NCBI RefSeq assembly: GCF_016735595.1
Contig: NZ_JAERRB010000004.1
Location: 124,001-188,000 of the forward strand
From: Chryseolinea lacunae
Lineage (GTDB): Bacteria > Bacteroidota > Bacteroidia > Cytophagales > Cyclobacteriaceae
DNA length: 64,000 nucleotides
Direction: 5' to 3'
Below the pieces are notes generated by a model. The model was not told the origin of the DNA. It was given only the letters and a program-made list of their open reading frames with translations, and searched no databases. Below, piece after piece: positions 49,448-58,732 of the stretch; within the stretch, counting starts at the first letter, position 1; every line of letters begins with the position of its first letter. Made by a program: the position numbers and the translations under genes.

Positions 49448-50482
49448 CGGCGTCACCACGCGCAAGGTGTCGGGCTCCAGAACATACTGCCCGGTTTGCA
49501 CACCATGAAGCACCGGGGCGGCGATGCCCTTGCCGAAACTGCGCGGCGATTGAAAAATCCGCGCCTCATCCCACAGACCCGCGTCGATGAAAAGCTGGAG
49601 CAAATGCGCGCCGCCTTCCACCAACACCGACTGAATTTTTTGTCGGTGCAGATCTTTGACGATCTCTGCTAGGAAATTCTCTTCATCCAACCGCACCAGC
49701 GAAAGGTTGGGATGCTCTTCGTGCTTCAGCACATTGTAGCGAATGGTTTTTTGTGAGCCGTCGAACACGTGGAGGCTACTGCTCAGTTTCAGAAAACGGT
49801 CGATCACAACACGCACCGGATTTCGCCCGGTCCAGTCGCGCACGTTCAGTTGGGGATTGTCGTGGGCGGCTGTTTTTGATCCGACCAGAATGGCGTCGAG
49901 TTCGGTGCGCCATTTGTGCACGAGTTGTCGCGACAGGGCGTGGCTTATCCATTTCGAATCGTAGTTCTCGCGGGCAATGAACCCGTCGGCGGTTTCGGCC
50001 CACTTCAGCACGATGAACGGGCGCTGGTGATTCATGACGGTGAAGAATGCGCGATTCAGGGCGTGGCCCTGTTTGTCGAGAATGCCGGTGATGACTTCGA
50101 TGCCGGCGGCCCGCAGTTTTTTCACGCCCTCACCCGAAACCAGCGGGTTGGAGTCGAGGTTGGCCACCACCACTTTTTTCACCCGGTGGTGGATGAGCAT
50201 GTCGGCACACGGCGGTGTTTTGCCAAAGTGCGAGCATGGTTCGAGGTTCACATACACCGTGCTTTCGGGAAGAAGACTTTTGTTGTCAACGCTGTTCACG
50301 GCGTTCACCTCGGCGTGTGCTTCGCCGTATTTCCGGTGCCAGCCTTCGCCAATGATTTTGCCCTCGTGCACAATGACACTGCCCACTAGCGGATTGGGAC
50401 TCACGTGTCCGCGACCCAGCGTGGCCAGCTCGAGCGCACGTTGCATAAAAACTTCGTCCAGATGATGATCGTGTTTGGTCAT
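49415..50482 (-). CDS. ribD: bifunctional riboflavin biosynthesis deaminase/reductase
   Basis: A 355-residue two-domain enzyme. The N-terminal deaminase (about 1-145) has the zinc site HAE (56-58) plus EPCSHFGKTPPC with C83 and C92. The C-terminal reductase (about 150-350) shows PFIVLKWAETADGFIA, TELDAILVGSKTAAHDNPQLNVR and VLVEGGAHLLQLF. It performs the second and third steps of riboflavin synthesis from GTP. No other rib gene is present in the window. Its start is 29 bases from the divergent prmC start, so the two promoters must overlap. Confidence 0.95.
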   Translation of the reverse strand: MTKHDHHLDEVFMQRALELATLGRGHVSPNPLVGSVIVHEGKIIGEGWHRKYGEAHAEVNAVNSVDNKSLLPESTVYVNLEPCSHFGKTPPCADMLIHHRVKKVVVANLDSNPLVSGEGVKKLRAAGIEVITGILDKQGHALNRAFFTVMNHQRPFIVLKWAETADGFIARENYDSKWISHALSRQLVHKWRTELDAILVGSKTAAHDNPQLNVRDWTGRNPVRVVIDRFLKLSSSLHVFDGSQKTIRYNVLKHEEHPNLSLVRLDEENFLAEIVKDLHRQKIQSVLVEGGAHLLQLFIDAGLWDEARIFQSPRSFGKGIAAPVLHGVQTGQYVLEPDTLRVVTPLATAPKKINQ

Positions 50483-50511
50483 TGGCTTATACTTGCAAAG
50501 ATTGCCAAGCT

Positions 50512-51372
50512 ATGAGGAATTCCAAAGCGTTGTTCCGGTATTTAGTGAGCCGCATCACCCTGCCGGACGACGCGGACGAAGTGCACACCATGGCGCACAT
50601 CGTGCTGCAACACCTCTTTTCGCTCTCGCGCACCGACATCCTGGCCGAAAAAGAAATTCCGTTCACGGCGCTTGACGAACAGAAACTCGACACACTGGCC
50701 ACCCGCATCAGCGCAGGCGAACCCCTGCAATATGTGTTGGGCGAAACGGAATTCTACGGCAGAATTTTCAAAATAACTCCCGACGTTCTCATTCCCCGCC
50801 CCGAAACCGAAGAGCTGGTGCGTTTGATCATCAACCACACATCCACACGGGGTTCATCCACTGCTTTGAAATTGCTCGACATCGGTACGGGCAGTGGCTG
50901 CATCCCTATCACGCTGGCCCTCGAAATTCCACGAAGCGAAGTGTATGCCCTCGACGTGAGCGCACCGGCCCTCGCGGTGGCAAAAGAGAACGCAGCGGCG
51001 TTGCATGCCCACGTATCGTTTGTGTTGACAGACGTGCTGGTGGAAAAATTGCCGGTTCAAAACCTCGACGCGGTGGTGAGCAACCCGCCCTACATTCCGT
51101 TGAGCGAAAGCCCTTCCATGAAAAACAACGTGCTGGAATTTGAACCACACCTCGCCCTGTTTGTTCCTGACAACGATCCCCTGAAGTTCTACAAGGCGAT
51201 TGCCGAAAAGGCCGCCGTTGCGCTGAAGCCTTCTGGAATGTTGGCGGTGGAAATAAACGAACGCTTTGGCAGCGATGTGGCCCACGTGTTTCGAAAGCAT
51301 GGCTTTGTGAACGTGGAGGTGGTGAAAGACATCTTCGGCAAGGAAAGGATTGTAAAAGGAATTTTAGGTTGA
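50512..51372 (+). CDS. prmC: peptide chain release factor N5-glutamine methyltransferase
   Basis: A 286-residue methyltransferase that modifies the GGQ glutamine of release factors. The helical N-terminal domain (about 1-90) is followed by PRPETE at 95-100, SAM motif I LLDIGTGSGCIPI (121-133), and the NPPY active site at 191-194. The start was set at ATG 50512; an upstream TTG adds ten residues without family resemblance and would overlap the divergent ribD. Also called HemK. The next gene follows after 13 bases. Confidence 0.94.
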   Translation: MRNSKALFRYLVSRITLPDDADEVHTMAHIVLQHLFSLSRTDILAEKEIPFTALDEQKLDTLATRISAGEPLQYVLGETEFYGRIFKITPDVLIPRPETEELVRLIINHTSTRGSSTALKLLDIGTGSGCIPITLALEIPRSEVYALDVSAPALAVAKENAAALHAHVSFVLTDVLVEKLPVQNLDAVVSNPPYIPLSESPSMKNNVLEFEPHLALFVPDNDPLKFYKAIAEKAAVALKPSGMLAVEINERFGSDVAHVFRKHGFVNVEVVKDIFGKERIVKGILG

Positions 51373-51385
51373 TATTTTTGATGAG

Positions 51386-52174
51386 ATGAGTAAACCCGCT
51401 TCTGTATCGTTTATCGGTGCTGGCAACCTGGCCTGGCATCTGGCGCCCGCACTCGACAATGCGGGCTATGCCGTGAAAGAAGTATACAGCCGCAACCCGG
51501 TGCATGCCGGCGAAGTGGTGGAGCGTTTGTATGATGCCGAAGTGAAAGCATCGCTCGATTTTTCGACAAGCCCCTCGCGCATCTTCATCATGGCCATCAG
51601 CGACGACGCCATTCAGGATGTGTCGCGTGAAATTGTGCTTCCCGAAGATGCCATTCTGGTGCACACATCGGGTGGACAGCCGCTGAGTTTATTGGAATTT
51701 GCCGCGACAAAAAACGTGGGCGTGTTTTATCCGCTGCAAACCTTCAGCAAAAACCGGAAGGTAGACTTCAACACCATTCCTCTTTTTGTGGAAGCCGAAA
51801 CCAGCGACACTGAAAAAGTGCTGGCGGCCATGGGCAAGAGTATCTCTAAAAATGTTTTCAAAATCACGTCCGACGAACGCAAGGCGTTGCATGTGGCCGC
51901 TGTGTTTGCGTCAAATTTTTCCAATCACATGCTGCTGCTGTCGCAGGAAATCATGAAAGACAACAGCCTTAGTTTCGATTGGCTCAAGCCGCTCATTCAG
52001 GAAACCATCACCAAGAGTCTCACCATTGGCCCGGAGAACGCGCAGACCGGCCCTGCACGCCGCGGCGATTTTGAAACCCTCGATCGCCACATGGAATTTT
52101 TATCGACCGACGAAGAAGTGGCGGAGCTTTACAAGGTGATCAGTCAACACATCATCGATCGTTATCAGAAATAA
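51386..52174 (+). CDS. Rossmann-fold and DUF2520-domain protein
   Basis: A 262-residue protein. The N-terminal half is an NADP-binding Rossmann fold with SVSFIGAGNLAWHLAPAL (about 5-22), resembling F420-dependent NADP oxidoreductase or ketopantoate reductase-like proteins. The C-terminal half is the helical DUF2520 domain, seen in KALHVAAVFASNFSNHMLLLSQ and the conserved TGPARRGD. This arrangement is common in Bacteroidota and Firmicutes; the substrate is not known to me. It probably shares a transcript with prmC. Confidence 0.87.
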   Translation: MSKPASVSFIGAGNLAWHLAPALDNAGYAVKEVYSRNPVHAGEVVERLYDAEVKASLDFSTSPSRIFIMAISDDAIQDVSREIVLPEDAILVHTSGGQPLSLLEFAATKNVGVFYPLQTFSKNRKVDFNTIPLFVEAETSDTEKVLAAMGKSISKNVFKITSDERKALHVAAVFASNFSNHMLLLSQEIMKDNSLSFDWLKPLIQETITKSLTIGPENAQTGPARRGDFETLDRHMEFLSTDEEVAELYKVISQHIIDRYQK

Positions 52175-52242
52175 AAAAAGGAGCACGTCACAAACGGTGA
52201 GGGCGAATTACTCTCATCCCAACCCTGCATAAAACCGAAAGA

Positions 52243-53355
52243 TCAATCCAGCCAATTCCGTGCTTTGAGTTGGCGCAGCACATAGGCTGTGGTCTCTTTC
52301 ATTTCGTAGTCTTCGCGTGGCGCGTTGCATAGTATGACAAACAGAATTTTCTTTTCGGGGATGCTCACATAGTTGGTAAGAAAACCTCCCTGACTTCCCG
52401 GGTGGCCCACCAACGTGATGCTGTCATTGTTGGCAATGAACCAGGGCCAGCCGATAAAAGGTTTTTCGGCGCTCTTCCAGTGGGGATAGGTTTTGATGGT
52501 GCGGGCTTCGCGAATGGTTTCCGGTTTCAGAAATTTAGCAGCCCGGAATGCTTGCTCATACAACGCCATTTCTTCAACAGAACTCCACACGCCGCCATTG
52601 CCCGCCGCCGGAAATGTGGGCTCTTCGCCATAATCGTCTTCGGTCCACTGGCCATGATTCAGCACATAGGCATGCGACACGCCTTGTTCGGGATGAGCAC
52701 CGTTGGTGATGGTGCTGGTGGTCATGCCCGCCGGATTAAAAATGTTTTCTTTCACGAACGTTTGCCACGGCATGCCGCTCACCTGTTCCACAATGAGGGC
52801 CAGCCCGTTGAAGGCGGGATTGGAATATTCGAACTGCGCGCCGGGTTCGAACGACAGCGAGTCGAGTTGCGTTTCCGGATACCAATTCTCAACGTCCCTG
52901 GCCGTCAGGTAAAACACAGTGTCCGACCCAACCCGGCGATTGTCGCCCAGCCCTGACGTGTGTGTGAGCAGATGTTTGATCTTGACCCGTTGTGCGATGG
53001 ATTTGTTTTTGAACGCCGGAAAATATTTAAAAAGACTGTCTTCTACCGAAAGTTTGCCCTGTTCCTGCAGGATCAGGATGGCGCTTGCCACGAAGGTTTT
53101 GGAGATGGAGCCCAGGTTGAATAATGTTTTTGGCGTGATGGCTTCTTGTGTTTTCAGGTCGGCCACGCCATAGCCTTTTGAAAAAACAACGCTGTCACCT
53201 TTCAGGATGAGCACGGCGGCGCCCGGTTCGTTTTTGGGATACTGCCCGCTGAAGTGGGCGTCCAATTCGTCGGCCAGCGCGGGCGTGGCTTTTTCTTTGG
53301 GTGTGCAGGCGGCGATTACCAGAAAAAAGGTGAAGGGGCGGAGAAACGATTTCAT
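52243..53355 (-). CDS. serine hydrolase lipoprotein (class C beta-lactamase/PBP-like)
   Basis: A 370-residue penicillin-binding-protein-like hydrolase. An N-terminal lipoprotein signal ends VIAAC (Cys17); the following TPKEK is not acidic, so retention in the periplasm is likely. The catalytic S-x-x-K is SISK at 83-86 (LFNLGSISKTF), the Tyr motif is YSNPAF, and LVGHPGSQGGF serves as the third (HxG) box. Members act as esterases, D-aminopeptidases or amide hydrolases; beta-lactamase activity is not implied. It stands alone between two plus-strand operons. Confidence 0.87.
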   Translation of the reverse strand: MKSFLRPFTFFLVIAACTPKEKATPALADELDAHFSGQYPKNEPGAAVLILKGDSVVFSKGYGVADLKTQEAITPKTLFNLGSISKTFVASAILILQEQGKLSVEDSLFKYFPAFKNKSIAQRVKIKHLLTHTSGLGDNRRVGSDTVFYLTARDVENWYPETQLDSLSFEPGAQFEYSNPAFNGLALIVEQVSGMPWQTFVKENIFNPAGMTTSTITNGAHPEQGVSHAYVLNHGQWTEDDYGEEPTFPAAGNGGVWSSVEEMALYEQAFRAAKFLKPETIREARTIKTYPHWKSAEKPFIGWPWFIANNDSITLVGHPGSQGGFLTNYVSIPEKKILFVILCNAPREDYEMKETTAYVLRQLKARNWLD

Positions 53356-53457
53356 GAGTCAATTCCGTTAAAAGGAGTGGCAGACAGTGAAGATCCATAT
53401 TTTTTTGCACTGCCGGAAGCATTAACTTTCGACTCTCTTGAGATAACCTTTGTTTCT

Positions 53458-54447
53458 ATGTCCCAACAACACACGTTCGTCCGTCGGCCGCGTCGAAACC
53501 GGAAAAGTGAAGTGATCCGCAGCATGGTGGAAGAAACCCGCGTCACTACCGACGATCTGATTTTTCCCTTGTTTCTGCTCGATGGAAAAAATCAACAAAC
53601 CGAAGTGGCCTCCATGCCCGGCATTTTCAGACGCTCTGCCGATTTAATGTTGAAAGAAATTGAAGAGTGTATGAAGCTTGGTATACGCGCCTTCGACGTT
53701 TTTCCCGCTGTGGAAGATCAGTGGAAAGACAAAGAGGCCACCCGAAGCTACGACCCCAACTTCTTTTATCTGAAAGCCCTTCGCGAAATAAAAAAACAAT
53801 TCCCCGAGGCCTGCATCATGACCGATGTGGCCATGGACCCCTATAGCTCCGACGGTCACGATGGCCTGGTGCGCGACGGAAAAATTCTGAACGACGAAAC
53901 CCTCGACATCCTGGGCAAGATGGCCCTCGCGCAAGCCGAAACCGGCATCGACATTCTGGGCCCTTCCGACATGATGGACGGCCGCGTGGGCTACATCCGC
54001 AAGGTGCTCGACGAAAATGGATTCACCGATGTTTCTATCATGAGCTACTGCGCAAAATATGCCAGCGGATTCTACAACCCGTTTCGCGACGCGCTGGACT
54101 CAGCACCAAAATTCGGCGACAAAAAAACATATCAGATGAATCCCGCCAACCGTCGCGAAGCGCTCATCGAAGCCCAGCTCGACGAAGCCGAAGGCGCCGA
54201 CTTTCTGATGGTGAAACCTGCGCTGGCCTATCTCGACGTGATACGTTTGCTGCGCGACAACGCCACATTACCCATCACGGCCTATAACGTGAGCGGCGAA
54301 TATTCCATGGTGAAAGCCGCCGCACAACGGGGATGGCTGGACGGCGAACGCGTGATGAAAGAAACGTTGCTGAGCATCAAACGCGCCGGGGCCGATGTCA
54401 TTCTCACCTACTTTGCAAAAGAGTTTGCCCAATCTTTGAAACATTGA
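53458..54447 (+). CDS. hemB: delta-aminolevulinic acid dehydratase (porphobilinogen synthase)
   Basis: A 329-residue enzyme that condenses two 5-aminolevulinate molecules to porphobilinogen in haem synthesis. Schiff-base lysines are K200 (SYCAKYASGFYNPFRDA) and K253 (FLMVKPALAYLD). The metal loop reads DVAMDPYSSDGHDG (123-136) without the cysteines of zinc-dependent enzymes, so it is the magnesium-type. The start at 53458 replaces a longer frame that runs antisense through the neighbouring hydrolase gene. A TAACCTTTG element ends five bases before the ATG. The sensor-kinase gene starts one base after its stop. Confidence 0.95.
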   Translation: MSQQHTFVRRPRRNRKSEVIRSMVEETRVTTDDLIFPLFLLDGKNQQTEVASMPGIFRRSADLMLKEIEECMKLGIRAFDVFPAVEDQWKDKEATRSYDPNFFYLKALREIKKQFPEACIMTDVAMDPYSSDGHDGLVRDGKILNDETLDILGKMALAQAETGIDILGPSDMMDGRVGYIRKVLDENGFTDVSIMSYCAKYASGFYNPFRDALDSAPKFGDKKTYQMNPANRREALIEAQLDEAEGADFLMVKPALAYLDVIRLLRDNATLPITAYNVSGEYSMVKAAAQRGWLDGERVMKETLLSIKRAGADVILTYFAKEFAQSLKH

Positions 54448-54448
54448 C

Positions 54449-56443
54449 ATGATGCGCATGCTGCAACGGTTTTTGCTGGTGGTCGGTCTTCTGGGGAGTA
54501 GCACGGGTGTTTTTTCACAAACCCTGGTGCTGACCAACGAAGGCCGCGTGCCTGTGAAAAACCATTTGCACTATTGGCGCGACCAGACCCAAACACTCAC
54601 GCTGGCCAACGTGCAGGCCCTGCGCATGCTGCCCGTGCCTGGAACCGAATCGCCCAACTTCGGATTTGACCGCGCCGCGTATTGGTTTAGGATGGATGTT
54701 GAAAATGAGTCTTCGGAAGAATCGTGGCTCCTCGAAATAGATTATTCGCCGTTGGACCAGGTCGACTTCTTTGCGCAGGACGATTCCACAGGCGTGTGGA
54801 CGCAGGAAACCGCCGGCGACCAGTTTCCCATCACCTTTCACCGTCATCCGGTTTTTGCCATCAACATTCCGCAGCAGCACAAGCGAACGTTCTACCTGCG
54901 TGTAGAGACCACGTCGTCGGTGCAATTGCCTGCCATGTTGTGGCAACAGGAAGCGTTTACCGAAGCGTCGAGCACCATCCAGTTGGTGAACGGACTTTTT
55001 TATGGCGCCATGTTTATCATGACGCTCTACCAGTTGTTCCTTTTTTTCTCCATACGAGATCGCGTAACGCTCTACTATATTCTCACACTGGTGGCCATGA
55101 CCAACGTGGTGGCATTCTTTCAAGGCTATAATTTTCTATACCTGCACCCGAACCGCCCGGTGTTCAACGACTACTTTGCCATTATCACAGGGCCGTTGTT
55201 CATCGTGTTGTCCACATTGTTGACGCGTGCTTTTTTGAAGCTCCGGAATTTCAATCGTTGGCTTGACAACATCATGGTGGTGAATGCCACCCTCGACGTG
55301 TTGGTGGGTTTGTGCATGATCATTTTCTTCCGTCAGATTTCGTATAAGTTTCACCACTACTTCATACTGCTCCACTGTTTGCTGGCCTTGTCGTCGGCCG
55401 GCTATTGCTTTTCGAAAGGCTACCGCCCCGCGCGCTACTATTTGCTGGCGTGGATGTCGCCTTTGCTGGCTGCTGCATTTTTCACCATGAGCAACCTGGG
55501 CTATGTGCCGGGCTACCTCAGCACAAACTATGGTGGCCTCATGTTGGGCTGTGTGTTGCAAACCTTGTTCATTGCCTATGCCCTGGGCGATCGCTGGACC
55601 ACGCTCGAAAAGCAAAATCACGAAGCCAAAGAACAGGAGCTGAAACGCGAACAGGAAGAGAAGGAACGACTCGAACACGAAGTGCGCCTGCGCACCGACG
55701 AAATTCACCAGCAAAACCTGCAGCTGGAAGAAGTGAACAACGTGAAAGACAAACTCTTTTCCGTGGTGTCGCACGACATTCGCGGCCCGCTCAACTCTCT
55801 TCACCTCGCGCTCACACTGGCCAAGTCGGGTGTGTTGAATTCGGAAGAGTTTCAAAAAATTTCCGCAGGCCTTGAAGTGCGGCTGGTGCAAACCACCGAG
55901 TTCATCGACAACCTTTTGCAGTGGGCCAAACTGCAAATGAAAGGCGAAACGTTTGAGCCGGACAAACAGAATCTGAGCGACATTGCCAAAGAAACCGTGC
56001 GGCTATTGGAAGCGGAGTGTCGTGACAAAAAAATTACGTTAAACAACAACGTGCAAGGCGAGCTCAATGCTTTTGCCGACCTGAACATGATCCGCTCCGT
56101 GTTCCGAAACCTGCTCACCAACGCCATCAAGTTCACGCGCGCCGATGGCAGCGTCACCCTCAGTGCTTATCGTGTTGACACTAAAATAATTCTATCCGTG
56201 GCCGACACCGGTGTGGGCATTCCCGCGCAAAACCGCGATCGGCTGTTCACCATCGGCAGCATCACCACACAGGGAACACGCCAGGAAAAAGGAACAGGTC
56301 TGGGGTTGTTGCTCTGCAAAGAATTTGTGGAGAAGCACGGCGGCCGCATCTGGTTTGAATCGGAAGACGGAAAGGGAACGACGTTCTATTTTTCGCTTCC
56401 ACAATACGTGGAAAACTTTGAAGTGGCCAAAGCAAATCCATAA
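54449..56443 (+). CDS. 7TMR-DISM sensor histidine kinase
   Basis: A 664-residue protein. A signal peptide (1-24) leads to an extracytoplasmic 7TMR-DISMED2-type beta-sandwich (about 25-175, with YWFRMDVEN and FYLRVETTSS), then seven membrane helices (about 185-385), a coiled coil (390-435), the phosphoacceptor box FSVVSHDIRGPLNSL with the His near residue 441, and an ATPase domain (NLLTNAIKFT, VADTGVGIP, GTGLGLLLCKEF). DISMED domains are thought to bind carbohydrate-like ligands. It is translated together with hemB (one-base gap) yet has no adjacent response regulator. Confidence 0.92.
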   Translation: MMRMLQRFLLVVGLLGSSTGVFSQTLVLTNEGRVPVKNHLHYWRDQTQTLTLANVQALRMLPVPGTESPNFGFDRAAYWFRMDVENESSEESWLLEIDYSPLDQVDFFAQDDSTGVWTQETAGDQFPITFHRHPVFAINIPQQHKRTFYLRVETTSSVQLPAMLWQQEAFTEASSTIQLVNGLFYGAMFIMTLYQLFLFFSIRDRVTLYYILTLVAMTNVVAFFQGYNFLYLHPNRPVFNDYFAIITGPLFIVLSTLLTRAFLKLRNFNRWLDNIMVVNATLDVLVGLCMIIFFRQISYKFHHYFILLHCLLALSSAGYCFSKGYRPARYYLLAWMSPLLAAAFFTMSNLGYVPGYLSTNYGGLMLGCVLQTLFIAYALGDRWTTLEKQNHEAKEQELKREQEEKERLEHEVRLRTDEIHQQNLQLEEVNNVKDKLFSVVSHDIRGPLNSLHLALTLAKSGVLNSEEFQKISAGLEVRLVQTTEFIDNLLQWAKLQMKGETFEPDKQNLSDIAKETVRLLEAECRDKKITLNNNVQGELNAFADLNMIRSVFRNLLTNAIKFTRADGSVTLSAYRVDTKIILSVADTGVGIPAQNRDRLFTIGSITTQGTRQEKGTGLGLLLCKEFVEKHGGRIWFESEDGKGTTFYFSLPQYVENFEVAKANP

Positions 56444-56516
56444 GGGGTCTGTTTTGCACAGCGGCGCTTTAGGCAACAAGATCCTGCCGCGAAAACTTTA
56501 ATCACCAAATCAAATC

Positions 56517-57548
56517 TTAATCAAACAAACCCGCAGGTCTCGATGCGGGCCGGGCAATTTTCAAATGCTTGTAGGCTCTGTCGGCCGCTTCGCGGCCGCG
56601 TGACGTGCGTTTGATGTAGCCTTCCTGGATAAGAAAGGGCTCATACACTTCTTCAATCGTTTCTGCTTCTTCGCCCACAGCCGTGGCAATGGTGGTGAGG
56701 CCCACGGGACCGCCCTTGAATTTTTCGATGATGGTGAGCAGGATGCGATTGTCCATTTCGTCAAGTCCGTTTTCGTCAACATCCAATGCTTTCAGCGCAA
56801 GCTGTGCAATGGCCATGGTGATGACGCCGTCGCCCTTGATCTGGGCGAAGTCGCGTGTGCGGCGTAGCAGGTTGTTGGCGATGCGTGGGGTGCCCCGGCT
56901 GCGACGGGCAATTTCAAAAGCAGCATCGTCGGCAATGGGCGTTTGCAAAATGGTGGCCGATCGTTTCACGATAGACGTGAGCAACGCGGCATCGTAGTAT
57001 TCCAACCGCGCGTTGATGCCGAAGCGTGCGCGTAGGGGTGACGTGAGCAACCCGGCGCGCGTGGTGGCGCCGATGAGGGTGAACGGGTTGAGACCAATTT
57101 GCACCGAGCGCGCATTCGGACCCGAGTCCAGCATGATGTCGATGCGAAAATCTTCCATGGCCGAGTACAAATACTCTTCCACAATGGGATTGAGACGATG
57201 GATCTCGTCGATGAAGAGGACATCGTTTGGCTCGAGGTTGGTGAGCAACCCCGCGAGGTCGCTGGGCTTGTCAAGCACCGGGCCGGAAGTGATCTTGATG
57301 CTCGACTGCAATTCGTTGGCAATGATGTGCGACAGCGTGGTTTTACCCAGACCCGGAGGGCCGTGCAACAACACGTGGTCGAGCGACTCGGAGCGCTGCT
57401 TGGCGGCCTGCACAAAAATCTTGATGTTCTCTACCACCTTGGCCTGTCCGGCAAAGTCGTGAAAGGAAAGCGGACGCAATGCTTTTTCAACGTCTTTCTC
57501 GGCAGCGCCCTGCCCTTCGTTGTCGCCTTTAAGATAGTCTTCGCGCAT
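56517..57548 (-). CDS. ruvB: Holliday junction branch migration helicase RuvB
   Basis: A 343-residue AAA+ motor. Walker A is GPPGLGKTT (63-71), Walker B is LFIDEIH (111-117), sensor 1 lies in [18 protein letters not shown], and the C-terminal winged helix contains GFIKRT-like [12 protein letters not shown]. It drives branch migration with RuvA at Holliday junctions. The ATG at 57548 matches the family start better than a 13-residue extension. No ruvA or ruvC is adjacent. Its 3' end converges with the sensor-kinase gene across a 73-base gap. Confidence 0.97.
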   Translation of the reverse strand: MREDYLKGDNEGQGAAEKDVEKALRPLSFHDFAGQAKVVENIKIFVQAAKQRSESLDHVLLHGPPGLGKTTLSHIIANELQSSIKITSGPVLDKPSDLAGLLTNLEPNDVLFIDEIHRLNPIVEEYLYSAMEDFRIDIMLDSGPNARSVQIGLNPFTLIGATTRAGLLTSPLRARFGINARLEYYDAALLTSIVKRSATILQTPIADDAAFEIARRSRGTPRIANNLLRRTRDFAQIKGDGVITMAIAQLALKALDVDENGLDEMDNRILLTIIEKFKGGPVGLTTIATAVGEEAETIEEVYEPFLIQEGYIKRTSRGREAADRAYKHLKIARPASRPAGLFD

Positions 57549-57658
57549 GGGTGAAAAGTTAAAAAAGTAATCGGCCTGTGCTGCCAAACACGCACCAAAG
57601 TTCTCATATTATTTTGACAAAGAGCACCCGCGACCCGAATATCCTATATACAACAATG

Positions 57659-57687
57659 TTGCATTTATGACATTTTTTATACCTTGC
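57659..57687 (+). promoter_or_regulatory. promoter of apbE-ZIP operon
   Basis: TTG (57659-57661), an 18-base spacer and TACCTTGC (57680-57687), close to the TTTG-N19-TAnnTTTG consensus, 13 bases before the apbE start. The palindrome CAACA-A-TGTTG (57651-57661) overlaps the -33 box and could be an operator. Confidence 0.45.
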
Positions 57688-57700
57688 GACAGATTTCACA

Positions 57701-58723
57701 ATGAGGCATCCAAAACGAACAACGCTCTTCCTGCTGCCCCTGATTTTGATGTTGGCAACCGGGTTTTCGCGGAAAGCGCCCATTCCCATCCGGCTGGAGG
57801 GCACCACCATGGGCACCACCTATCACATCACCTACTTCGATAAACAGAAACGCAACTTTAAAACAGCGGTCGATTCACTTTTGCGGCTGGTCAACAAGTC
57901 TATAAATACCTACGACCCCACGGCCGAGGTGTCGCGCTTCAACAAAAGTGTTCGCGGTGTGGCCTGGGGGTTGCCCTACCTGTATCCGCCCTTGAAGAAG
58001 GCACAGGAAATTTTCCAAAGCTCGCACGGGGCCTTCGATCCCACGGTAATGCCGCTGGTGAGTGCCTGGGGTTTTGGTCCGGGCAAAGCCGTGTCGCCCG
58101 ACTCGATCCGCACCGACTCGTTGCTCCGCTTTGTGGGTTTCGACAAGGTGAAGCTTTCGCGCGACAGCGTGGTGAAAACCGACCCGCGTGTGCAACTCGA
58201 CTTCGGCGGCATTGGCCAGGGCTATGGTGCCGATGTGGTGGCCGACTTTCTGAAAGCAAAAGGCATTGCCAACATGTTGGTGGAAATAGGCGGTGAGGGC
58301 ATGGCAGTGGGCAAAAATCTGAATAGTGGCAAACCGTGGCAAGTGGGTGTCATCGATCCGCACTCCACCATCGATCATCAATTCTACAAAGCCTACATCA
58401 GCCTTAGCAACAAATCGTTTACCACGTCGGGCAGCTATTTCAACTATTATGAAATTGATGGACGTAAATATTCGCACACCATCGATCCCGCCACGGGCTA
58501 CCCGGCACAACGCGCCCTGCTGAGCGCTTCCGTGTTTTCGGCCGATTGTTCTTCGGCCGACGCCTGGGCCACGGCCTTCATGGTGATGGGTCACGAAAAG
58601 GCAATTGAACTTTTAAAGCAGCATCCGGAGTTAGATGCCATATTGATCTATTCGCTGGCGGGCGATACACTGGAAACGTTTATCACGCCCGGCCTCAAAG
58701 CGTTTGTTACATTAGAACCCTGA
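57701..58723 (+). CDS. apbE: FAD:protein FMN transferase (ApbE)
   Basis: A 340-residue exported protein. A signal peptide (about 1-25) precedes the ApbE domain: GTTMGTTYHI, FNKSVRG, FDPTVMPLVSAWGF, LDFGGIGQGYGADVVADFL, NMLVEIGGEGMAVG, the loop SHTIDPATGYPAQ, and SADCSSADAWATAFMVMG carrying the Mg2+-binding Asp. It attaches FMN covalently to threonine or serine of target flavoproteins such as NqrB/NqrC or RnfG; no target gene is in the window. It is followed after nine bases by a ZIP-family transporter gene, likely in one transcript. Confidence 0.93.
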   Translation: MRHPKRTTLFLLPLILMLATGFSRKAPIPIRLEGTTMGTTYHITYFDKQKRNFKTAVDSLLRLVNKSINTYDPTAEVSRFNKSVRGVAWGLPYLYPPLKKAQEIFQSSHGAFDPTVMPLVSAWGFGPGKAVSPDSIRTDSLLRFVGFDKVKLSRDSVVKTDPRVQLDFGGIGQGYGADVVADFLKAKGIANMLVEIGGEGMAVGKNLNSGKPWQVGVIDPHSTIDHQFYKAYISLSNKSFTTSGSYFNYYEIDGRKYSHTIDPATGYPAQRALLSASVFSADCSSADAWATAFMVMGHEKAIELLKQHPELDAILIYSLAGDTLETFITPGLKAFVTLEP

Positions 58724-58732
58724 ACACCGATC

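Noticed and set aside
53254-53457. N-terminal extension of HemB
   Set aside because: The extra 68 codons are antisense to the hydrolase signal region and unlike any HemB; the ATG at 53458 fits the family.
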